From Deinandra increscens subsp. villosa (taxonomy: Eukaryota > Streptophyta > Magnoliopsida > Asterales > Asteraceae): a stretch of 64,000 bases of DNA. The notes under the pieces are model-generated. The model was not told where the DNA came from. It did no database searches and saw nothing but the letters and a program-made list of their open reading frames with translations. Shown here in pieces: positions 11,540 through 22,800 of the stretch. The translations under genes and the position numbers were made by a program. Positions within the stretch are counted from its first letter, which is position 1. Each line of letters opens with the position of its first letter. The stretch is taken from NCBI GenBank assembly GCA_039602395.1, contig JBCNJP010000007.1, forward strand, positions 104,396,788 to 104,460,787. The letters run 5' to 3'.

Positions 11540-12836
11540 AGGGGGAATTGCATATTTCCTCCTAATTTAAACTCTAATTGCATATTTACCCATAGCAAAA
11601 AAAACAATTGCATATATCCCCTTCTGCAATTAAATTACAACTATACCCCTATCCAATTCCCCCGATTCTTTATTATTAGGTTTTCCATTTTCAAGGTCAC
11701 TTGTTCTCCTTTTTTTTTTTTGAACAGCCAACAAAATAATATAGACAAAACTACCAAAACGATAGAGAGAAGAAACACCAAAGTTTAAAAGAAAAAACAA
11801 ACAATTACATCATCAAACTAGTAATATTAAAAGCACTCCATTCATCCCAAGTGATCACCTTCTTCGACCGGTTCTTAAGCCAAAGATCACCTCCTTCCAG
11901 AGACGATGACGATTTGTCCTCTCCACTGCAACCAACCATCAATCAACCCTTCCACGGCAATTGAATCGAATAAAGGCATCAATAATCGATTTTTTGGCAA
12001 AGATTCTCCATTTCTCCTTTTCGTCTCCACCTCTTTAGCAAGTAGCAATCGTGGACTTCAGCAAGCAAATATGTATGTCGCTTTTGGGCTTGTTGTTTTG
12101 GTCTACGATTTTGGTTGATCAAAACGTGGGCATAGATGTGTGGCTAAAAAAGCAATTAGTTTGCCCCATGTGTTGTCTATTTGTTCAGCCATAGGAGATA
12201 TAGGTGCAGGTACAAGATTTGGAATTGGTGTACATGGTATAGGTGATGGTGGATCTGGGGTAGTGGGGTGTCTCATATTGAGTGTCAATGTGTCATCATG
12301 AAATGTATTGGAATGGGGAGTCTACTGTGGGGCTTGATTGAGGCATGGAAAATTAGTTTTAAGGAGTCAACAATTCAATATGGCTGGGTTTGTGATTTGG
12401 TTATAGAATGGATGGTAATGAATTTATAGGATGTAGCATCTACACATCTATTGTGCTATGGTTATGCATCATGAATTAATTATGGCTTCAAGGGTGGCAT
12501 ATTAAGTTTTATACCTACAAATATATTGTCACCATAAACATGTCTATATAAAAAATAAACTAAACAAAACAAAAAATTAATGGAAAAAAACGAGAAAAAA
12601 TAACGGGTATATATACAATTTATATGGTATCGAATAAATTGTAATGTAATCAATTTATAAAATTTGAAAAAATAAGGATAAAATAGTTATTTTATAATTT
12701 ATTTATAATAAAATAAATTAAAATGGGTACATTTGCAATATTATTTAATAAGGAAGGGGATATATGCAATTAAAATTTTAAACCGGGTATATATGCAATT
12801 TTTAAAGTTTATAGGGGGAAATATGCAATTGCCCCT
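11540..12836. mobile_element. Non-autonomous DNA element with iterated GCATAT termini
   Basis: The ends are inverted copies: AGGGGGAATTGCATATTTCC at the left and the reverse complement of AGGGGCAATTGCATATTTCC at the right. The core AATTGCATAT is repeated about three times inside the left end and four times inside the right end in opposite orientation. No target duplication longer than about 3 bp is visible and no transposase is encoded. The architecture resembles Mutator-like elements, but the class is an inference. It interrupts a hAT remnant. Confidence 0.6.
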
Positions 12837-13832
12837 GTGATATTTATTTTTTTTACATATTAATGTTTTAAAATTACAATCTTACAAGAAAAATACATAT
12901 GTATTTAAAATAATTATAATTTAGTTTTTAATATTATGTTAATTTCTCTTTTAAAATTTTAAATTTTGATAAAGGAATACAATACTAATTTAAGTTTATT
13001 ACATAAAGTACATTTAGAAATATAAAAATAAAATAAATGTGTTAAATGGTCAACCTACCAATGTGTCAGGTTGGCACGAGCATGACTCGTTTAGTGATGT
13101 GTGTGAGATGTATATCGAATTGCCTGTAAAAAAAATAACCTTTAAATTTATAACCTAAATAATCTTCTATGCATGCATATAGGAAAGCGAACCTATCGTA
13201 CAACAGTATTCAGAAAACTCAGGGTCGACCTAAGGAAGTAATGGTGTAATCATGGATAACTTAATAGGAATCATCAAGACTCTGTCATAGTACTTAATGA
13301 CTAAAATAGCTTATGACTTTAGGAAAAAACAATAATGAGAAAATATATATCATCTAAGACTGATCACTACTTAGCATTACTTAAAACTTAATTGACTATC
13401 ACAACCAAATTATCTTATGGATACAGAATCGCTAGACACCTGAATCATTAGTTAGAACCACAGCCACAATAAAGTATCCACTAATTTAGTGACTTAGTTA
13501 TAAGACACAAAATACATGATCTAAGACCTAGGGCCATAGACCAATCCCATACTGAATGACCATGATAGACTAACAATTATGACTAAACCACATACAATCA
13601 TATGTGCAGTATATCTAGACACTTCACTAATCCTTTGACCCAAGACATGGAAGCTAAGATTCATGACTAAACATAAAGACACATTTCAATCGAAATTGAC
13701 TATCGAAAGAACATCATCACCAATTCCTATCTAGGCTCGCTAGAGTTCCTAAACACATATTGATATCATTAGATAACAAGAAATAACATCAATTTGATAA
13801 GCATAATACTTCTCTACCACAGATCAAACTAA
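12837..13832. other. Gene-free DNA
   Basis: AT-rich (12837-13050), then sequence rich in ACTAA and GACTA words. No coding evidence. From about 13190 it may belong to the unclassified repeat-like region described at 13190-14790. Confidence 0.35.
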
Positions 13833-14790
13833 GGCCTTATTTGAAAGAATATGAAGTCAGACCTCGATCGGTGGTTTTTAAATCAAGGACTAGGTCATGG
13901 CTGAATTTAGTGATGGGTCAGAGGTGAGGACCCAGTTCTGAGCTCGGTGAGAGCTTATCAAACAAGTGGACCACTTACCAGGTCAGTGGTTAGCTCTTAC
14001 CGGACCCGGTAAGAGGTTATCAAACAGCACCTAAGTACTACTAAGAATAGATCAAACATGTAAACAGTAGCACAAATCTGATATGCAATGAGAATCACAT
14101 ACGTTATACTCAAATCATTGTGTAATGCGATAGATCAATTGTCAAATCATAGGTAAATACTAAATAGATGCATTGCCTTAGACGATATCAAAGAGGATTA
14201 GACTCTCATAGTTATAAAACCAAAAATAACAGTAGTAATGACAAGACTAAACATGTTAATTGCATACCTAGAGGAAACACTTGTCAAATCTTCAATCAGG
14301 AGGACTTCAGGACTTGATTAGCACTCCAATTGATCTTCAATCGATGGAAAATGACTCCTCTCGCTTCAACAGGTGTAACAAGAACGGAATTTCATGGAAC
14401 TCCTCAAATGGATGTGAAAAAATGTATTTATAGCCATAAGTTGGGGTTTCGAAAATGAGGCGTAACGAGCCGTTATATCTCAGGGTCGTGAGCACCGCCA
14501 GACATCAATGAATTAGGGTTTTGGCAGAAGTCTTGTAACGGTTCGTTACATCATAACGAGTGGTGACGTGCGAAATAAGTTAAACCTCCGAATCTTCATC
14601 ACTTTTCACCTCAAAACCTTCTAAAATCTGCAATTATCACTTTGGCCACCTTTGAGAACCTGTTTATGACATTCTACACCAAACAAAGGTAACATGGACC
14701 AAAATAATGCATTAACTACCAACAAATGAGAGCGTTTAACTATAAAATAGATGTGTACTTTAGAGCACATCATTTAGCTAAATGGGTTTA
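13190..14790. repeat. Unclassified repeat-like non-coding region
   Basis: It opens with CTCAGGGTCGACCTAAGGAAG and contains long AT-rich alternating text without open frames. Later it has a UTR-like part (GGTGTAACAAGAACGG...) and a GTAACGGTTCGTTAC palindrome near 14536-14550. The region at 39490-41020 has the same plan. I infer a non-autonomous repeat but cannot place its ends or class. Confidence 0.25.
13833..14031. mobile_element. Tourist-like (PIF/Harbinger) MITE
   Basis: 199 bp flanked by TAA on both sides (13830-13832, 14032-14034), a TWA target duplication. The left end GGCCTTATTTGA pairs with the reverse complement of the right end, GGTGCTGTTTGA. No coding capacity. Confidence 0.6.
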
Positions 14791-14896
14791 CATGTTCGAC
14801 CAGAAACTGATATGGACACGTTTATACCAAACCTAAACAAACAAATTCCGTGTTATGTTAGTATTCATATTTTTGTGCCAAGTAAGAATTCACATT

Positions 14897-15210
14897 GTTG
14901 TATTCCCGAGTTCACTTAAGGAGAGAAAGGAAAGAAAATGGAAGAAAGTGTAAAAAAATTGTGTTCCAGAGTTTCACTTAAGGAGCGAAAGGAAAATGAA
15001 ACAAAAAAAAAAGTTGTGTTCCCAACTTTCACTTAAGGAGAGAAAGGGAAAAGGGAGGGAAAGTTAGATCAATTTCTTTTGTTTTTCTTTCTTTCCGATT
15101 TGGAAGGAAAGTAATCAGTCTCCTTCTCTTAATTTCTCTTCCTTTCCTTTCTCTTCTATTCATTTCATTTCTCTTCATTTCCCTCTTTAAGTAAACTCGG
15201 GAACACAACT
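14897..15210. mobile_element. Foldback MITE-like repeat with internal triplication
   Basis: The unit GTTGTGTTCCCGAGTT...CACTTAAGGAGAGAAAGG occurs three times head to tail (about 14897, 14957, 15012) and once inverted at the right end (15181-15210, CTTTAAGTAAACTCGGGAAC). This gives a foldback structure with a pyrimidine-rich right arm. No clear target duplication was found. Confidence 0.5.
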
Positions 15211-16882
15211 GAAAAAATCTTTTGGTGGTTGCATGTTGATACTTATTGCAAGTACAACTTGAGTTCAATCATAGAACATAGCGACTAAGTGCTTATAGAA
15301 TGTAATGGCGAAAGGAGTGCCTTCATTAGGTTTTTGTGACTGGTTGTATTTTTGGTCGGACAATTAAAACAAAAGTCAATATGCGTAGTCAGCGACAAGG
15401 TCGACAATTTGATTTAACTTGCACCAAAACTAAAAAATTGAACCTGTCAATTGAAGAATTAACATGATTAAGGAGAAACTTTTATTTTTATTGGATTGTT
15501 TTCTTATCCATAAGTAATCTTTAGTTCACTAACAGATTATATAAATATAAATAACAATTAGCATCTGATGCTAAGTATATTTTACTATTTATAATGGACG
15601 AACAGAGGAATGGTACTTATATGTAGCTACTTTTGAAGAAGAGATATGGTGGAATTTTTTCAATGAGAGAGTTATTATATGGTGATTTCGATTACAATTA
15701 AACTGCTATTGAGGTATAACCCCGTGTGAAGGGGTGTTATTTCATATGTAAACTAATACTATCAAGTATCAATGCTACTTATGTCAACCGAGGATCATAT
15801 CTAAAAACTCTTTATTGACAATTCATCAAACACTTAGAATGCCAACACTTTTAAGTTGATGATATAGGCTGAAATGTGCTTACTTATACGTTATAAGATA
15901 TAATGCTCAGCTCAGAGTGTTAAGATTTTCTAAACTTGAGGGAAAGAGATAATAAACATCATTGGAATACAAATTAGCCCCCTCATTTTCAAATGTAACC
16001 GAAACCTCTGAGCCATTAGTTATTAAAACAAGATGAATGATGAAATACTCGAAAACAGGGAGAGTATGGCTTCAAATGGTGAGATTGTAACTCTCGTAAA
16101 AGTAATAATTCTTACATCAACTGACACGATGACAAACATAAATCTAAAAACTTGAATGCGTAAAGAGGCGACAGATAGTGGTTTTGATTCTGTTTGATTT
16201 ATCCACGTTATTAGAAATTCTAAAGATATAACATCTCAAAATTCGGTTTCAATCTTATATTACTTGATTAATTCAAGTTTGTTGTGGTATTAACAGGGAA
16301 ACGCTTTAAGTGGTGGTTTGTAGATTAAATGTTATTTGGATTTGGATTTTTCATAGTGAATTTCGATTTATATGCTATTATACATCAATTACTGTTGCTG
16401 AAAGTTGAATCATCCGAAAATTGCTGACAGTTTACTTGCCATTGTGCGGCAAGCCCCACAAATACTGTATTTAGCACTTCTTTAACCAGTGTTCCTTCTT
16501 TTATCTCTAACAGATGAATTTCTACTTTGAAGGTCGATGTTCACCAGCGATTCAATCGGAATATAATGATGGAGCAGAAACTAAGAGCAATACAATCATT
16601 GACTATTGATCATCCTTTTAATTTCAGGAATGAAGTTAAGGATTAAGTCCCAATGCTACCGGTGACTCCAAGTCAAACAAGGGCCTACTATATGCCACTT
16701 GTTTAACGTGTCACCTGCTACTGAAACCGCACATTCTAGACGTGACTGGATGGATCAGGATAGAGGTAAGGTCAGTTGCAAATTATAAGTTTCAAATTCA
16801 TCCGTACCTCGAGATTATATGTTCCTATTATGAGATATCAGATCATAGATAAGTAGATAATGGACTATACAAACAAGTGCTT
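15211..16882. other. Gene-free DNA downstream of UBC27
   Basis: No coding region, RNA gene or repeat recognised. It lies 3' of the minus-strand UBC27 gene, so the part next to 16883 is expected to hold its 3'UTR and poly(A) site. Confidence 0.35.
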
Positions 16883-19800
16883 CTATTTTGGACACAACCT
16901 TTCAAGTGCCATGTTTTCATCGCCGCCAAAAGCTTCCAATGTCTTCTTTACTAAAGATTCAGGGAAGCCCATTTCAACCAGCTTCTGAACCTGCAACCAA
17001 ATTAACCTACTTATATTGTTTAGAAATTTTTGGCATAAGTATGTTGCGTTTTTATGCAATTTCCCCCCTTTTATACATTTTTTTTTTGTCAGAAAAGCAA
17101 TCATACCTTCCCACGGAACCCGCTAGATGAAGCCTTGGCAAAATCCTCTGTCCAACGCTGAGCTGTGATAACAAATGTAGGATAATCGCTAATATACTGC
17201 ATAGGAAAAAAAAAAGTAATCAAAGTCTGATCAAAATTTGAAAGAAAAAAAAAGGTGTGATGAGGAGAGTGTGAAACCTGTTTGGCAACTACAGCATCTT
17301 GGGGATCGTTCGGTTCTGGAGTTGATAGCAGAGCTTGTAAAGAAATCAGAGCGGTTTTTAGGTTTAGAGCTGGACTCCAGTTGTTCTTTAGGATATCAAG
17401 ACATATAGCTCCAGTCTGGCTACTGATATTTGGATGCCTTGGAATCAAAGAAGATTTGCATCTTAGAATGTATATTTCGAATGACTAAAGAAAAAAAAAC
17501 TTATTTTTCATTTTATTCCAAAATAGGTGTAATGTGAAATGCTTACCAAACTTTTGTGGTAAATTTCATTTTAGGAGGAACAAAGGGATACCCATCTGCA
17601 ACATATAAAAAAGATGAGCATTTGTGAAGTGATTTTATCTCAAGGCTATAATGAAAATCATAGACAGACAGACAGTAACATTTGAACCTCTTCATAAAAA
17701 TAATATAGAAGATATATGAAAAAGCAGTTTTTCATTCAAATGTTACTTCCTGTCTTTCTAAACTATTTAACCGGACTGAAACTCTTATAGCATCTGCAGT
17801 CGGAGTTTTTAAACTCAACAGCCTGTAGAAGTGGAAGAAAGATGGTGGGCATAGAAGAGAAAGGGTGAGAAGAGAGGTGTATGGTCAGTAGCCACAGAAC
17901 GTCTGTGAAATAAGAAGGAAGATAAAACCTGTGAGAGGGGAGGGTAGATATGAGTGTGATCGTCCATGACTTTGGAAGAAACGTAAGGTTGGTTTGTGAG
18001 GGGCAGGCTCCGGGCAGCTGATGTGGAGCCCCGTCAATGACCTATGTGTGCATTGTAAATGCTCTTAAAAGAATGAGAACAATGATCAACCAAATGATCA
18101 AGCAATCACCTGAAGCCACCTCATAATATAAAGCATCTGCTATTCAATTTACATATGGGTTCATTTATAAGACTAGGCTATAAAACCCACACAATGTTTG
18201 ACAAGAATCTTTTAAGAGCATAAACTTTTGTTTTTCAAAAACATGAGTTCTCAATCTCAGCACAACAAAAAAAAGAACTATGTTTAAATGTGAGAGCTTG
18301 AACTTATATTTTAACAATATAACCTCCTAAACAAATATGTATGTGAAGTAGCTTTTAAAAAGCACATAGAGCTTTTGATAAACAAAATTACGAGAACATG
18401 AATAATCATGTTCCTACCCAATGCAGGCCTTATATGTCTTTTATGTCATTTAAAAAAAACATAGAGCTTTTGTGATACGTACCGGGTTTTACGTTGCACG
18501 GGATCATAGGGTAGGCTAGAGTTAGAATTCTACATTTTGATTAAGTGTTATTTAATTTGACTATTTCCAAATTGTTAGTGCATTTAGATGGTTAGAGTTA
18601 GTGGCATGGGAGATGGGTAGTGCTTCCAAACCATCCGTAATTCTAGTTGCATATGTTTAGATAGTTTATTTTACTTTGTAATTCCTTTATATATTAGCGG
18701 ATATTATTGACTTATTTTAGTATTATGTTTGTTTCCTATTTTTATGCAATCTATTCCTAGTTTAGGGGATAGGAACTATATTTTTATTGGGGGACTTGTA
18801 TTCTATTTTCCATTCAATGAAATTACGATAACTCTCATGGTTATCAGAGCCTAATCTCCCTCCTTTTTTTCTCCTCCATCCGTAACCTAAATCCGGCGCC
18901 ACCACCATGGTGGAAACCGCCGATGTTCCTGCATCATCCAACAAAGAAAAACCCTCCCTACACCCAGCATTTACAACCACCAACGTACACCTGAGGGTTT
19001 GAATTCTTGATGGCAAGAAAGTCCCTTATTCGAACTGGGCCAAGCTATTTAAAAATCATCTCAAGATTTACAAACTTATGTCTCATATCGATGGCACTGC
19101 ATCACCATCCACAACGGACCCAGCCTACGATTCATAGGCAGAACTTGACGCCCTTATTCTTCAGTGGATCTATAGTACGGTCTCTGATGAAATCCTTCAA
19201 CAAATCCTTCAAGACGAAACCACCGCTCGGAACGCTTGGCTCAAAATCCAAGAAATTTTTCTGAACAACAAACATGCTCGGGCTGCTACACTCGAGCAAC
19301 AATTTACGAACACAGCCATGTCGGCCTCAGCATCCTTCGACGATTATTGCCAGACTCTCAAGGACCTCGCTACTCAACTAGGAGACATCGAACAACCCGT
19401 CTCCGAGAGTCGTCTCGTCATTCAAATGGTTCGCGGCCTTCCCGCAGAATATGATACCATTGGAGCCATAATCAACCAACAGTGTCCAACATGGGATAAA
19501 GCTCGCGGAATGGTTGAAGCAGAGCAGCAGCGCCAGGCGGCTCGGAAGAACAGCAGCCGTGATACGGTTCTAGCCGCCACCCAACAGCAACCTCGACCCC
19601 CATCATCATCGGACTCATCTACACCGGTACGTTCTCCTTACCCCCAATGGGTATCGAGGCAACAACTATGACCCCGTGAAGGCGGCACGTGGCAGTCGAG
19701 GTGGTCGTGGTCGGGTCGCCGGTCGGGGAGGTGGTCGCTACCAGGTTTACGGCCCCAACTGGGGGACTCAATCTCCAAATCAGACCCCTTACAATTCAGG

Positions 19801-22800
19801 GGGAATTTTCCCTCATGGTGGCACTCCACGCACAGGCCCAAATTTTTGCGAATAGTGGGCCGCAACAATGGAGTGGGCTCCCCCACCCACGCCCTTCCCC
19901 TCCTTGTCGGTTCAGTACCCAACTCAACAGGCCCATTTGGCCCATCTGTAACAAGCCAGCTCGCCTCCCCCTCCTGGCTTCGGCTACAGCCACCATGCAT
20001 CACCCGGACTGAATGCACTCTCCCCTAACGACATTGGCGCTGCTATGACCACCTTGAATCTCAACTCTCATGATCAGGGGCAATGGATTATGGACACCGG
20101 CGCATCTTCCCACATCACCTCTGATCAAGGTAACATTAAAGTTTCCAGTTTATTACCTGTTGGTCCTATATTTGTCGGCAATGGTCAATTATTGCCCGTT
20201 AGTGGTTCCGGTGATGGCTTTTACAAAACCCACAACAAAACCTTTAACCTTAAAAATATTGTTCATTCACCTAAAGTCATAAAAGATTTAATATTTGTTC
20301 GCCGATTCACCACCGACAACCAAATTTCCATTGAATTTGATCCCTTTGGTTTTTCTTTGAAGGACCTCAAGGATGGGCGACTGCTTTCCCGCCACAATAG
20401 CAGTGGAGATCTCTACCTGCTCACCCCTCCCTTCGCCACTTTGCTTACCACCTCTACTGCTGCCAGGGGCGGACCTACCCTATGGGTAGGGGTAGCCCCC
20501 GCGACCTCTGAACCGTTAACGCGAAGAAGGAAATTTTTTCGGGGTTTTACGTTTTTGGTATTTTGCGACCCCTGAAACGAATTTTTCGCGACCCCTGGAA
20601 GAAATTTTATGGTTTTTACCTAAAAATATGATCAAAAGCCCCTTGAAAATATGATCAAAAGCCCGTTAATTACCTAAAAAAAATTTGCCCGAACCCCATT
20701 AGTCCCCGCTACCCCTGATTTTCTTTCCTAAATCCGCCCCTGACTGCTGCTCCTTGGCATGATTGACTTGGACATCCTGGCTCAACGTGCTTCATTATCT
20801 TAGTCGTTTATTTTCTTTTAAGAGTAATAAATCTGTTGACTCTTTCATTTGTAAGTCGTGTCAAGTGTCAAACAGCAAGCGATTGCCGTTTTCTGATTCT
20901 GTTTCACAAACATTTAATGCATTTGATTTAGTACATTGTGATTTATGGACTTCACCTGTGTTGAGTAACTCTGGTTATAAATATTACATGGTACTCCTAG
21001 ATAATTTCACTAATTTTATTTGGGTGTACCCACTTAAATTCAAGTCAGAAACCTTTACCAATTTCACAAAATTTCACAACCTCATCCAAACTCAATTCCA
21101 CACTAAAATCAAGACTTTTCAATGTGACTTAGGCGGTGAATTCAATAATAATAACTTCAAGCAATTTGCCAACCAACACGGGCTCGTCTTTCGTTTTTCG
21201 TGCCCTCAAACCTCACAGCAAAATGGCAGATCTGAGCGTATGATAAGGCGCTTGAATGACATTATTCGTGCCTTGTTAATCCATTCCCACCTTCCCTCCG
21301 TATTTTGGGTTGAGGCCCTCCACACCGCCTCATATCTCCATAACATTCTCCCCACCTAAGAAACTGAACTTCAACACCCCTGCCTTTGCTCTTTACCAAC
21401 GACACCCGACATACGATCACTTACGGGTGTTTGGGTGTGCCTGCTATCCTAACCTGTCCGCCACCCAACCAAACAAACTTTCACCTCGTTCCACCCAATG
21501 CGTATTTCTCGGATATCCTGCCGATTTCCGGGGCTATAGGTGCTTTGACCCGCAAACCGGTCGAGTTCACTTATCTCGTCATGTTATCTTTGATGAAAAT
21601 ACGTTTCCGTTTAGCACTCCCCCACCCATCCACACCTACGATTTTCTGGATGAGGATTCTCCTCCATTTCCTAACGTCCATTTTCCCTCTCCTAGCCAAC
21701 CTCTTCCACCGACCCCTCTACCCACCCCGCCACACAGCCCCGCCACCCATTCGGACTCCACCCCGTCTCCGGCCCACTCCTCTTCCAACCCCAACATTGC
21801 CTCAACCCAAACCCCTTCCACCCAACACCCATCACCTATCCATCCGACCAACACTCACTCTATGCAGACACGGGCCAAAGCCGGTGTGGTCAAACCAAAC
21901 CCTCGCTATCTCTTTGCGACTTCTACAAATATATCTTCCATTCCCACATCTTATGTAAAAGCTTTAACTGACCCTAACTGGCTTCAAGCCATGAACGATG
22001 AGTTTAGTGCCTTGCAGAGTTGCAGGTTAATAATACTTGGGAGCTTGTTCCACGGCCGACGGACAGACCACTTATTCGATCCATTTGGCTGTTTCGCCAC
22101 AAGTTTAAAGCAGATGGCTCTTTGGATCGATATAAGGCTAGGCTTGTTTGTAATGGCAAGTCTCAGACGGTTGGCATCGATTGCATGGAAACTTTCAGCC
22201 CGGTCATTATACCTGCCACTATTCGTACGGTTTTATCCATTGCGGTTTCCAAAAATTGGCAGATTCATCAACTTGACGTCAAAAATGCCTTCTTGCATGG
22301 TACCCTTCTGGAAACTGTATACATGCAACAACCTCCAGGTTTCATCCTTCCGGAGTTTCCCAATCATGTCTGTCAGTTGCAGAAGTCGTTATATGGCCTT
22401 AAACAGGCCCCACGTGCCTGGTATTCCCGATTCTCTACTTTTATCACGGCTTTGGGATTTAAGCGAAGCATATGCGACACATCTCTTTTCATCTATCGGA
22501 ACAAGGATCAGGTGGCATACTTACTTGTATACGTTGATGATATTGTTCTAACGGCTAGTCACCCTTAGGTTTTGACACAGGTTATCAGCCGTTTGTCTCA
22601 AGAGTTTGCAATGACTGATATGGGACCCCTGCACCACTTTCTTGGGATACAGGTCACTCGCACAGCCAGCTCTGTTTTTCTTGACCAAACGCAGTACGCT
22701 CGGGATATTTTCCACCGGGCCAATATGTCCACTTGCAAACCCTATCATACCCCGGTGGATACTAATTCGAAACTCAGTGCTCATTAGGGGCTCCCCTCAC

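Noticed and set aside
11906..12118. 71-codon open frame inside the GCATAT element
   Set aside because: No recognisable domain and no splice or promoter context; likely chance.
19638..20028. Several open frames on both strands
   Set aside because: They are shadows of the GC-richer Copia gag region; no domain or codon pattern supports them.
21636..21854. Gly/Val/Trp-rich minus-strand frame
   Set aside because: It is the complement of a proline/serine-rich linker in the Copia pol gene.
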